Source: Sipunculus nudus
Lineage: Eukaryota > Annelida > Sipuncula > Golfingiida > Sipunculidae
DNA length: 64,000 bases
NCBI GenBank assembly: GCA_026874595.1
Contig: CM049307.1
Location: 37,554,862-37,618,861, forward strand
Direction of reading: 5' to 3'
This document shows positions 34,054-44,686 of the stretch, in pieces. The position numbers were made by a program, and so were the translations under genes. The notes under the pieces were generated by a model. It searched no databases and was not told where the DNA came from. It saw only the letters and a program-made list of their open reading frames with translations. Numbering within the stretch: the stretch's first letter is position 1; each line of letters begins with the position of its first letter.

Positions 34054-37000
34054 TCTTAGTACTGGTTAGACATCTGGTTTACCTTAGTACTGGTTAGACA
34101 TCTGGTTTACCTTAGTACTGGTTAGACATCTGGTTTACCTTAGTACTGGTTAGACATCTGGTTTACCTTAGTACTGGTTAGACATCTGGTTTACCTTAGT
34201 ACTGGTTAGACATCTGCTTTACCTTAGTACTGGTTAGACATCTGGTTTACCTTAGTACTGGTTAGACATCTGGTTTACCTTAGTACTGGGTAGACATCTG
34301 GTTTACCTTAGTACTGGTTAGACATCTGGTTTACCTTAGTACTGGTTAGACATCTGCTTTACCTTAGTACTGGTTAGACATCTGCTTTACCTTAGTACTG
34401 GTTAGACATCTGCTTTACCTTAGTACTGGTTAGACATCTGCTTTACCTTAGTACTGGTTAGACATTTGGTTTTCCTTAGTACTGGTTAGACATCTGGTTT
34501 ACCTTAGTACTGGTTAGACATCTACTTTACCTTAGTACTGGTTAGACATCTGGTTTACCTTAGTACTGGTTAGACATCTGGTTTACCTTAGTACTGGTTA
34601 GACATCTGGTTTACCTTAGTACTGGTTAGACATCTGGTTTACCTTAGTACTGGTTAGACATCTGGTTTACCTTAGCACTGGTTAGACATCTGGTTTACCT
34701 TAGTACTGGTTAGACATCTGGTTTACCTTAGCACTGGTTAGACATCTGGTTTACCTTAGTACTGGTTAGACATCTGGTTTACCTTAGTACTGGTTAGACA
34801 TCTGGTTTACCTTAGTACTGGTTAGACATCTTGTTTACCTTAGTACTGGTAAGACATCTGCTTTACCTTAGTACTGGTTAGACATCTGGTTTACCTTAGT
34901 ACTGGTTAGACATCTGGTTTACCTTAGTACTGGTTAGACATCTGGTTTACCTTAGTACTGGTTAGACATCTGGTTTACCTTAGTACTGGTTGGACATCTG
35001 GTTTACCTTAGTACTGGTTAGACATCTGGTTTACCTTAGTACTGGTTAGACATCTGGTTAACCTTAGTACTGGTTAGACATCTGGTTTACCTTAGTACTG
35101 GTTAGACATCTGGTTTACCTTAGTACTGGTTAGACATCTGGTTTACCTTAGTACTGGTTAGACATCAGGGTTTCCTAAGTACTGGTTAGACATCTGGTTT
35201 ACCTTAGTACTGGTTAGACATCTGGTTTACCTTAGTACTGGTTAGACATCTGCTTTACCTTAGTACTGGTTAGACATCTGGTTTACCTTAGTACTGGTTA
35301 GACATCAGGTTTTCCTTAGTACTGGTAAGACATCTGCTTTACCTTAGTACTGGTTAGACATTTGGTTTACCTTAGTACTGGTTAGACATCTGGTTTACCT
35401 TAGTACTGGTTAGACATCAGGTTTTCCTTAGTACTGGTTAGACATCAGGTTTTCCTTAGTACTGGTTAGACATCTGGTTTACCTTAGTACTGGTTAGACA
35501 TCTGGTTTACCTTAGTACTGGTTAGACATCTGGTTTACCTTAGTACTGGTTAGACATCTGGTTTACCTTAGTACTGGTTAGACATCTGGTTTACCTTAGT
35601 ACTGGTTAGACATCAGGTTTTCCTTAGTACTGGTTAGACATCTGGTTTTCCTTAGTACTGGTTAGACATCTGGTTTACCTTAGTACTGGTTAGACATCTG
35701 CTTTACCTTAGTACTGGTTAGACATCTGGTTTACCTTAGTACTGGTTAGACATCTGGTTTACCTTAGTACTGGTTAGACATCTGCTTTACCTTAGTACTG
35801 GTTAGACATCTGGTTTACCTTAGTACTGGTTAGACATCTGCTTTACCTTAGTACTGGTTAGACATCTGCTTTACCTTAGTACTGGTTAGACATCTGCTTT
35901 ACCTTAGTACTGGTTAGACATCTGCTTTACCTTAGTACTGGTTAGACATCTGCTTTACCTTAGTACTGGTTACACATCTGGTTTACCTTAGTACTGGTTA
36001 GACATCTGGTTTACCTTAGTACTGGTTAGACATCAGGTTTTCCTTAGTACTGGTTAGACATCTGGTTTTCCTTAGTACTGGTTAGACAGCTGGTTTACCT
36101 TAGTACTGGTTAGACATCTGCTTTACCTTAGTACTGGTTAGACATCTGCTTTACCTTAGTACTGGTTAGACATCTGCTTTACCTTAGTACTGGTTAGACA
36201 TCTGGTTTACCTTAGTACTGGTTAGACATCTGGTTAACCTTAGTACTGGTTAGACATCTGGTTTACCTTTGTACTGGTTAGACATCTGGTTTACCTTAGT
36301 ACTGGTTAGACATCTGGTTTACCCAGTACTGGTTAGACATCAGGTTTTCCTTAGTACTGGTTAGACATCTGGTTTTCCTTAGTACTGGTTAGACATCTGC
36401 TTTACCTTAGTACTGGTTAGACATCTGGTTTACCTTAGTACTGGTTAGACATCTGGTTTACCTTAGTACTGGTTAGACATCTGGTTAACCTTAGTACTGG
36501 TTAGACATCTGCTTTACCTTAGTACTGGTTAGACATCTGGTTTACTTTAGTACTGGTTAGACATCTGGTTTACCCAGTACTGGTTAGACATCAGGTTTTC
36601 CTTAGTACTGGTTAGACATCTGGTTTACCTTAGTACTGGTTAGACATCTGCTTTACCTTAGTACTGGTTAGACATCTGGTTTACCTTAGTACTGGTTAGA
36701 CATCTGGTTAACCTTAGTACTGGTTAGACATCTGCTTTACCTTAGTACTGGTTAGACATCTGGTTTACCTTAGTACTGGTTAGACATCTGCTTTACCTTA
36801 GTACTGGTTAGACATCTGCTTTACCTTAGTACTGGTTAGACATCTGGTTTACCTTAGTACTGGTTAGACATCTGGTTTACCTTAGTACTGGTTAGACATC
36901 TGGTTTACCTTAGTACTGGTTAGACATCTGCTTTACCTTAGTACTGGTTAGACATCTGGTTTACCTTAGTACTGGTTAGACATCTGGTTTACCTTAGTAC

Positions 37001-37134
37001 TGGTTAGACATCTGCTTTACCTTAGTACTGGTTAGACATCTGGTTTACCTTAGTACTGGTTAGACATCTGGTTTTCCTTAGTACTGGTTAGACATCTGGT
37101 TTACCTTAGTACTGGTTAGACATCTGGTTTACCT
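34054..37134 (+). repeat. 3.1-kb minisatellite, 28-bp unit (~110 copies)
   Basis: The unit is CTTAGTACTGG followed by TTAGACATCTGGTTTAC (28 bp). Three main variants are interspersed: CTGGTTTACC, CTGCTTTACC and CAGGTTTTCC. Units are well conserved and mostly exactly 28 bp. A rare 27-bp unit (TTTACCCAGTACTGG) occurs twice, at about 36321 and 36572, 251 bp apart (eight 28-bp units plus one of 27), which marks an internal block duplication. TAG on the plus strand and TAA on the minus strand occur in each unit, so all six frames are closed, unlike the 25-bp array. Confidence 0.95.
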
Positions 37135-38841
37135 ATCAAGAAAATAGGAGGGCTTCATCAAAGAAAAAAAGGCAATGCTCCATGGTTGCAAAAGTATGAG
37201 ATCTCCAGGAGTAGCTAGCAACAATATATACAAAAAGTACCATGGCGTTTACCCCATGTATATAAAAATGTTAGTTTATATAAAGCAACATCTAAATCTA
37301 AATACTTAAACTTGTTAATTGTCTGTTCAACAGAAAACAAACCATACCAAGTATCATAGTAATAACATAGTAATATGCAACTAAATACATTTCAAATGTG
37401 ATATTGTACAAGTATTTTATATAGGAATAAACGTGCTAGTTAAAAAAAAACATGCTGCCTAATCACAATATAACGCATGCTCACTGGGAAAATGTAACAC
37501 GAGCACTCAGAACCGCCACCCCCAACCCCCTAACCCCAAAATATTAGAGAGTTTTATTACTTTTCTTATCTGATCATATAACACATATATACGCACATAG
37601 CATGTTCATGTCTCCAACTTTCAGTTCACGGCCCCCTCCCCCGTGGACCTATAGCTAGCATCCTAAGATAATCTAAACAACCCGCTTCTTTGGGTCGTGC
37701 AATGGTCATGAAAAGACACCCATATCAGTGACCAGCCGTTTTCACACTTCACCCGTATTTACTAAATACAGTATCGAATACCATATTGCTGCTTCCATAT
37801 CCAAAATAGTTTCAATACCAGTTAATACGATTGACATCAATGCAGCGTGATCACGCGTTAATTGGCTGTGTGTTGAAAACCGTTTCCAGAATGTATGCAC
37901 AATAGGAAGACTATTTACGCGCATGCGCTGTGAGTGCAAACACGAGTAGTGACTCAAATGCTATGACACATATGGTGCTGAATACGCTTTCTTTCTAGTG
38001 CAGTTTGTTTACGAAGTGTATCGTATACTGTATTTGGAAAAAAGACGTATTCGACACGCTTTTAGTGTAAAAGCGGCTTAAATTGAGTTAGATGGATATT
38101 TAAGGTACAAGGACAGGGCTCAAGCCGTCTGCCCCATTTGTTGATATAAAGGGTAGAAGTGTTTTGTCATTATTGAATTATTATTGCCTGCGGGTTATAA
38201 ATATATCAGATAACATAACCAGTCTAAAGTGAACACCCGCTTCTTGATTTATTCCTCACCCATAACGAGTTTTCGTCGATAATGTGTTTTATAATCAACT
38301 CCATTATTTTAGTATTTCATCAGGCCTGCCCTTGTCGAAGCTATCAACATCCAAGGTAACGTGTTTAATGATTTCATAATATTATTTAAGGTGATATTTA
38401 TAGTGTCGTGCCATCCTATCTGTTACCTTATTCCGGTTTATATTATTATTGGTCGGAGGATTATTATCGTTGAGTCACTTTGTAAGTAGTTAATACAGTA
38501 TTTACAGAAGTTGATGCTTTCATCGTTGTGTGTGATAACTGGTAAGTATTTGAATTTGAAATAAAAATTTTCCATTCAAACGAAAGGTGAAAGTGTACTC
38601 CAGGTTGTATATATATAAATAGAGAGTGAAACATCCGATCGTGATATTAAGTGATTCGGAAGCACATATATCTCGTCATGGTATCGGTAATTACTTGACA
38701 ACAGACCAGTTACGTCGCTATTGTTGTAGTCATGTGGTCAAAGGACAAACTAATTGGGCGAAGATTAAGCTATAGATCCAGTGGTGGCGGACCTTCTCAA
38801 TAAAAAAGATGAAAGGATTACCACAAAGTCACGCTTTCTTG
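37135..38841. other. AT-rich non-coding DNA
   Basis: A minus-strand open frame at 37742-37957 has no known domain. No repeat with clear ends is seen. Confidence 0.45.
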
Positions 38842-40540
38842 AATGGTTGGTTGGTTAACTTTATTTCCTCTGCAATGCGAAGATTCCAAGGTACATATAA
38901 AGATACAAAAATTGCAATTAAATCAAGATTAACAAAATGACAGATAACTTAGAGATACATGATGGGTTGTCTCATCCATTCCAGTCAGTAAGGTACTGTA
39001 CTGTTATTCAGTAAAGTTCTGTCATGTAAACTAACGATATCATGTAAAGCCTGATACCATGGACAGAATCTAGTTTAAATAGGTAGCTGCGCCATATAAG
39101 AAGACCAAATGCATTTCCCGAGAAAAATCCGCCAGTGATTTGTCTTCCCTAATAAATACATCTAAATCTGCCGCTCCTCACAGTTATTTAAATAAGCACT
39201 AATTGTTTCTGGAAATACGTCTGTTACAAAATCCCAAAATACATCTCTCACACACATGGTTCTATAACATTCGATGGCTGTATGAACAAATGCAATACAT
39301 TATGTTCTACCAAAGAAATGACAGAGTATCTAATCAAATTTACTATCGATATTCACCAACAATTTTGCAGCAGACTAAAATTTCCCTAGAGAACCAGGAA
39401 TATTTAGAGCTGCATTCCATAACACTGACGATGAAAAAAAAACTCGCTCTCAATATCATAAAAAATGAAAAATCCTGTATCATTGTTAACCCAATTGACC
39501 TAGTCATCTTGTTCGTATGTCACAATACGGTTGATAACTAACCGTTTCCACACAGTTTTCGAGGGCATAAAGCCCTCCGTAAGGGATTTTTCAATATAAT
39601 TCAAGAGATTATACTTTTTGAGTAATTCCAGAATATCTAAAACATATCTCCTCTGGGTACTCCTATGATTAAGAAAAACATTTCCAAGCTTAAAATTAAG
39701 AGCAGATGAGAAAGTGTGTTCCGATCTAGAGAACACAGCTTTTAGAGGAACTTTAATTTACATTTATGTCTATATAAACCTCAAAACGAGGTAACCCAAG
39801 CATAGTTAGCACCTTGTTTGATCTGGTCCAATGATCAGACCGTTCTACACAAATCTAAAACACCTTTAAACAAAACGGAACTCTGCATATGTGAATAAGC
39901 GTCCTTGATTACTCTCCATAATTTTCCTTGTATACCTATAGCATACAATTTATATAGTAAACCTTTGTGCCACACGACATCAAAGGCCTTGGTGTCCAGG
40001 AAACAGATAAAATACTCTGGAGTGCCTGATAAAATATACACTCTTGCCACATATGGGATACATTCAAGGGAGACAGTTGCTGATATGCACACTGTGTGTC
40101 ATCAAAGTATTAGTACATTTGGAGAAACTCCACCTGGATATTCTATTGAACAAAGTTCTCTCAAGTACTGTTTACAGCACAGGTAGAAGTGTGATACCTC
40201 TATAATTTTCAGGACTGTCATGACGCTCCTGTTGATTCTTTAAAAAAGTTATTTTAGTTTTTCATATCCGTAGGGAACCACTCCAGCTGTAAAATAAATT
40301 AAAAAGGGCTGCCATATTAAATTACTAAGGTGTGTCAAATGCAGCCAGAGCTCTCTGCCTTCCCATACTTAATATGCTCATTTGTCAGGGGTTCATGGCC
40401 ACCAGCCTTTCCACAGTGAAGCATCTAACTGCGGCTGTTACCCCCTACAGTGTTATTTCAGGATCTAATACATTATTATATTGATTTAAGGATTCTCTTA
40501 TAAAGAACTCTATACTCTCATTAATGCGGTGACAGTGATG
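38842..40540 (-). pseudogene. Dead, 5'-truncated non-LTR retrotransposon (reverse transcriptase relic)
   Basis: Read on the minus strand, the fragment starts in the N-terminal part of a jockey/CR1-like RT. It contains SPENYRGITLLPVL near 40180-40235 and the palm motif-A region FLDTKAFDVVWHKG near 39962-40003, followed by GLLYKLYAIGI and GKLWRVIKDAY. It is riddled with stops and shifts. Only about 100 bp separate the end of the motif-A segment (39835) from a C-terminal segment (39500-39736), so the palm region with the catalytic YxDD motif is missing. The 3' end near 38846 shows AATAAAG followed by AACC repeats, typical of non-LTR tails. The plus-strand open frames at 39203-39541 and 39905-40186 are antisense shadows. 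Confidence 0.75.
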
Positions 40541-42095
40541 CGAATCATAAGACTCGTTAACACCTAACGAGTACAACTCTTTTAGTACAACTCCCCAACG
40601 ATTCGGTTAGGTTAGAGCGATCAGACCAACACCTAGTCTGGCATAGACATGCTTGACTAGGGTTTCGAGTAAAGTTATATATATATACGAGCATATGAAC
40701 ATGAGGCATATTAAAAAGGAGCTGGGTATGTTCACAACTGCTGCAAACTACAACCCAAGGTGCTATAATAGGCGTTACAAGGTTTCTCACTACACATTTG
40801 CCCATGACCAGTACTCGTACCTGTTAAGCCCAGTTCACATGCACACATTTACACATATATCTATTCTTGCATATGGAGTAAATGTACGCCTGTTAGTACT
40901 TCATGTAGTAATTTACTTTGTGTTCACTTGTCATTAAGGTACTGTATGCAAATTGACATTTAAACACACCATAAACATGTAGTAAACAATAACCCAAGGA
41001 CCATTGTAAGCTGGAAATAGACGAAATTCCTCATATCTGTTGAAGATAAAGTTTATCCCCCTTCGAAAATATATGTAAAGCAATCTATACGGATACTTTT
41101 TTATTCCCATGTTTTCTTTAATGAATACAATTTCACACAAAATTTAAAATTTATTGATAAGAATATTTCCTTATAGTTCATTGCAAATATTTAAATGAAA
41201 TGTGTTTGGAAGCATGTTTATAAAGGCAACGTTTTAAAATGGGATGAACTCTTTATATTTTCCGAAAAGGCCAAGTTAAGTTCACTATATGAATTTATTT
41301 TTAAAAAATTTTATTGTTTATGATCATTTTTCGAAAAGACCAAGTTCATTAACTACATAAAAAAATTTATAAAAAATAAAATATTGAAGAAATAACCAGT
41401 TTTCAATAAAGTGTTCATACACTAGAGGATGGAGAATAATCTTTGTTTTCAGTACATATATACCTAAACTAATCGCAAATGGTTAATATTAAGAAAACAC
41501 TAAAAAAATCTTTGCACAATCCACAGATTCCTAAGACCTTAACAGATATCATGAGTTAATTAACAATCAACAATTTTAATACACCTTCACCACTATAATT
41601 TTTAAATGTAAAAAAAAACAGAAAAAATTGTTTTAAATGTAGATAACACTTCAATATTTCTCGGTTCGATCCCCTCCAGTGCCGCAATGACAAAATTATG
41701 ATTTTTTTCCTCCCTTTCATTAACAAAATCTTTCTGCATGTTCTCCCATGGTAGGTGTAACAACAGAAGTAGACAAAAAGTTTGTTTTTATTTTGACTAC
41801 GGCAGTTTTGATTTGAACTACGATAGACCTCTAAGGGTTTTTTTTCCATTTTCTATAGGGAAGCACGTGAGTTCTGATTCTTATCTAGTAGGGCGACTGA
41901 ATTTCTAGTTAAAATGAATCAATATGTAACCGTAAACCCTTTTTTAAAATATAATATTTCAATTTGCTCATACATGCAAATAAAACCAATCTGATCACAT
42001 GACACGGTTTACTTAACAAGAAAAGTTACGTGCATGCCAATATATTTGCATCACCTCCTGAGGTCCACGAGTATTTTCACTCACTCATGCAAATC
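40541..42095. other. AT-rich non-coding DNA
   Basis: A lone B-box-like GGTTCGATCCC lies at 41663-41673 without a matching A box. A short imperfect direct repeat containing CCGAAAAGGCCAAGTT / TCGAAAAGACCAAGTT lies at about 41260-41350. No gene is supported. Confidence 0.45.
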
Positions 42096-42182
42096 CGTTC
42101 ACATAACGCATTATACATACATAAGTAAACTTACTTATGTGTGTATATACTCACATGAGTAAATGTCTACATGTGAATGGGG
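42096..42182. repeat. Small inverted-repeat (MITE-like) segment
   Basis: It contains a 10-bp perfect inverted repeat, ACATAAGTAA-AC-TTACTTATGT (42119-42140). Outside this is a weaker inverted pair, CCGTTCACAT / ATGTGAATGG. The nested arrangement suggests a fold-back element fragment or a structured transcript. No target duplication was identified. Confidence 0.4.
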
Positions 42183-42235
42183 CTTTTTAGCACAGATCGC
42201 GCATTCTGATCTTAAAGAGTTTTGCTACGGTCTTA

Positions 42236-42303
42236 ATGTGGGCGGCGTTCCAATCGGTACGCGAACCCACAACCTTGCGTTAATAGGTCCAGCGCACTAA
42301 CAA
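42236..42303 (-). mobile_element. tRNA-derived SINE relic, A box lost
   Basis: The minus strand reads GTGCGCTGGACC, then AAGGTTGTGGGTTCGCGTACC, which resembles the anticodon-to-T-arm part of a tRNA-derived SINE. The place where an A box should lie is occupied by TATATATA. It is a fragment and not a tRNA gene. Confidence 0.45.
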
Positions 42304-43381
42304 ATATATATATAATTTACACTACACCTAATTTACTACACCTGGGGTAGTCTAACAAGCATGCAGTTTCCTGGAAAAAGTAACTTTAAATGATATTTTT
42401 ACTCTATGTGGGTGTGTAATTGTAAACTTATAAAGTCGTGTTATTCTACGCACCATTATTATTCATTCTAGTGTGTTTTTATAATATGGAGCTATTTTCT
42501 GGACGGAAACGTCATTTCTAATACGCAATTAATGTCTCTTGCTTAAGGAGAAAAGAAAGAACCCGTGACTAATAAAAGGTTCATTGTAATTGCACAAGCA
42601 ATAATTATAGTTTTGAAAAATTTTACAGAATAAAAATGTAAAAAAATTGAGGAAATTAATAACGCAGATCAGTACATTTAGAATCAATGGCATATTCTGG
42701 GATTCCGAAGCATGTTATTGTAAGAAAGCGGCCAGTTACTGGGGAACTTTGATTATTGGAATTTCCGATGATTAGGTGACATGGCAAGAAACTGATGAGA
42801 GATTAATTGATAAAATTAATTTGAGAAAATAAACACAATGTAAGAAAACATCTTAACGGGGTCAGTAGTCCACAAATAATTACGTGGCAAACTCAACATC
42901 ATCATTGCAGCCGTTTTAAGACAAATTTGTCAAGAAATTCAAGTAACTAGGTGGATTATTCGCTGTTTAACCTTACTTAAAATATTTAAATATAAGTTTT
43001 GAAGAACGTAAAAAGCAGAATATTTTTCTATTTTTAATTAATCTTGCTGATAACAAAGCTGGTGATAATAAAAAAAATAAGATAACAATACTAGTATTTA
43101 AATATTGCAATAAAAAACAGATGTCTGTAGTCGTGCGATGACCCGATAGCCCCGACAACCCCCCCCCCCTTCTGAAGCTTTGACGTGCAGTAACCAATGT
43201 CACATCTCAGCAACACCGATCCGCCTTGTCAGTTGCCCTCAAATGCTTGCTTTCTAGCACTCTGTCACGAGGATACATAATCCTTTGAATATAAAATATA
43301 TAACAGTATCAGGGTTCTCCACTTTCAATAATTATAAAGAGGTACAAGCAGGGGGCGATTTATAATGAAAGAAATAATCCT

Positions 43382-43384
<3 letters not shown>
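42304..43384. other. AT-rich non-coding DNA
   Basis: It includes a 10-C tract at 43159-43168. No gene is recognised. Confidence 0.5.

Positions 43385-43419
<35 letters not shown>
43385..43419. repeat. (AT)n microsatellite
   Basis: About 17 AT units. Confidence 0.9.
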
Positions 43420-43421
<2 letters not shown>

Positions 43422-44163
43422 GTTATACAATAGTGTTGTATTTTTTAATAATTATGGTAGAATTAATCCTTGTATTCATTGATTCAATATAGTCATCTCA
43501 GGTCTAAGTGTTTCTTAACATTGCTTATACTGCACGTTATGGAAAACTTTAATGAGCCTGTAATGTCCAGGATTATCCCGGATGGGCTTTATGGGAAAAA
43601 AGAGTATTATATTTAATAGTGGTTCTAGCAACCAAATAAATCGATTAAAGTTCACACATGCGTACATACATGTATGATTTAAAGTCCATCACGGGACGCA
43701 TTGGACAGAACTGTTGATGAACCCTGAATCTATTGTACTGGCAATATATCCGTCTGTCGGCCGGGGACGTCGGGCTCGAAATGAAACTCTCCTCCAAGAG
43801 GTAAACTACATCCTGGTAAATTAAAGCTGGGCCGCACACTTTGTGTCCACTCGGATTAAATTGGTGTGGCATTCTGATCACCAGTGGTTACATGAAATTA
43901 TTCCATCCCAGCGCCAGTTGTAGCTTAATAAGAATGCCCAAGTTACGTCGGCAAAGTCGGCTCCAAGATCAAAGTCACGGGCAGAGCACCAGTAATGGAG
44001 GAATAATACATTTAGGCGCGATGCATAATCCCATGCGGCTAATACAATGGTATGTCTTCCCGGAAAAGACTATGGAATTTAGGATCACACCTGCCGTTCC
44101 ACTGTTGTCAGCTTATGTAAAAACTCACTGACCAGAGAAATAGCATCGGCAACATACACACAC

Positions 44164-44165
<2 letters not shown>
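43420..44165. other. Non-coding or unrecognised DNA, higher GC
   Basis: Opposed open frames at 43645-43881 (-) and 43841-44131 (+) lie in GC-richer DNA. The minus-strand peptide has a protein-like stretch (CGPALIYQDVVYLLEESF), but I recognise no family and no splice structure. A decayed exon is possible. Confidence 0.3.

Positions 44166-44253
<88 letters not shown>
44166..44253. repeat. (AT)n microsatellite, left flank of TRIM copy 1
   Basis: About 40 AT units with one GTG interruption, ending exactly at the LTR start. AT-rich sequence resumes directly after the element. Confidence 0.95.
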
Positions 44254-44257
<4 letters not shown>

Positions 44258-44409
44258 ACGGGGTGACATAAAAGCGGACCGATCTGTCTCGCTAGTGAAG
44301 CGAGCTTTTCTAGCGAAGCGGTTGGTACGCCGGACTTGTGCGCCACCAACATGGGTTCGAATCCCGGATCGGACCAATGTTTTCCCCTGAACAATTTGTC
44401 TTCGTAACA
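44254..44409 (+). repeat. 5' LTR of TRIM copy 1
   Basis: 156 bp. It includes a hairpin CTCGCT-AGTGA-AGCGAG and the tRNA-like A/B boxes. It differs from the 3' LTR by a handful of substitutions plus a short rearranged stretch just upstream of the A box. Confidence 0.85.
44311..44364 (+). promoter_or_regulatory. tRNA-like internal Pol III promoter (A and B boxes) in the LTR
   Basis: The A-box-like TAGCGAAGCGGT starts at 44311 and the perfect B box GGTTCGAATCC at 44354. The 43-bp spacing is that of a tRNA gene. A short D stem (GCG/CGC) can form, but the acceptor and anticodon stems do not, so it is tRNA-like rather than a tRNA gene. The same pair is present in the other three LTRs. Pol III activity is inferred. 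Confidence 0.65.
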
Positions 44410-44412
44410 AAA

Positions 44413-44430
44413 TGGGGGCTCGTCCGGAAT
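44413..44430 (+). promoter_or_regulatory. Primer-binding site for proline tRNA (copy 1)
   Basis: TGGGGGCTCGTCCGGAAT matches the complement of the metazoan tRNA-Pro 3' end (including CCA) at 17 of 18 positions. It lies three bases after the 5' LTR, where the minus-strand primer site of an LTR element should be. Confidence 0.85.
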
Positions 44431-44518
44431 GACGGGACAGCTTTGTGGCCCAGGGAATAAGCTCACCAAAGTGTGGCTCCTGGGATAATTAGTCTTGTTC
44501 TGATAGCAGAACGCTCCT

Positions 44519-44529
44519 AAGAGGGGATG
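44519..44529 (+). promoter_or_regulatory. Polypurine tract (copy 1)
   Basis: AAGAGGGGATG lies immediately before the 3' LTR, and its counterpart is kept in copy 2 (AAGAGGGGTTG on the minus strand). It is the expected plus-strand primer site. Confidence 0.75.
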
Positions 44530-44686
44530 TGTTACGGGGTGACATAAAAACGGACCGTTCTGTCTCGCTAGTAGAGCTTGATTTTTTTAGCGAAGCGGTT
44601 GGTACGCCGGACTTGTGCGCCACTAACATGGGTTCGAATCCCGGATCGGACCAATGTTTTCCCCTGAACAATTTGTCTTCGTTACA
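44530..44686 (+). repeat. 3' LTR of TRIM copy 1
   Basis: 157 bp, starting TGTTACG and ending CGTTACA. The A box TAGCGAAGCGGT and B box GGTTCGAATCC are intact. Confidence 0.85.

Larger units (their letters stand above)
44254..44686 (+). mobile_element. TRIM (miniature LTR retroelement), copy 1, with tRNA-like LTRs
   Basis: Two direct repeats of 156 and 157 bp flank a 120-bp interior. Each LTR starts TGTTACG and ends CGTAACA (3' LTR CGTTACA), the TG...CA inverted ends of LTR elements. Three bases after the 5' LTR is a primer-binding site matching the 3' end of proline tRNA. A polypurine tract abuts the 3' LTR. The interior has no gag/pol and cannot encode a protein, so it must use enzymes of another element. 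ATAT flanks both ends, compatible with a 4-bp target duplication but uninformative in an AT repeat. Open frames through the LTRs on the minus strand (peptides containing GFEPMLVAHKSGVPTA) are artefacts likely to recur in gene predictions. Confidence 0.85.

Noticed and set aside
34054-37134. CRISPR array
   Set aside because: The units are contiguous head-to-tail 28-mers without unique spacers, in a eukaryotic context. The same holds for the 25-bp array.
40934-41140. Continuation of the non-LTR element upstream of its RT
   Set aside because: No endonuclease or RT motif was seen beyond about 40540, so the copy is taken as 5'-truncated.
41663-41673. Isolated B box GGTTCGATCCC as a tRNA or SINE (a similar AGTTCGAATCT lies near 48117)
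   Set aside because: No A box at tRNA spacing and no stem structure.
44304-44376. Functional tRNA gene within the LTR
   Set aside because: The A and B boxes are good, but the acceptor and anticodon stems do not pair.
44108-44671. Minus-strand frames with peptides such as GFEPMLVAHKSGVPTA
   Set aside because: They are antisense readings of the TRIM LTR, repeated in each LTR, and run into (TA)n-encoded YIYI tails.
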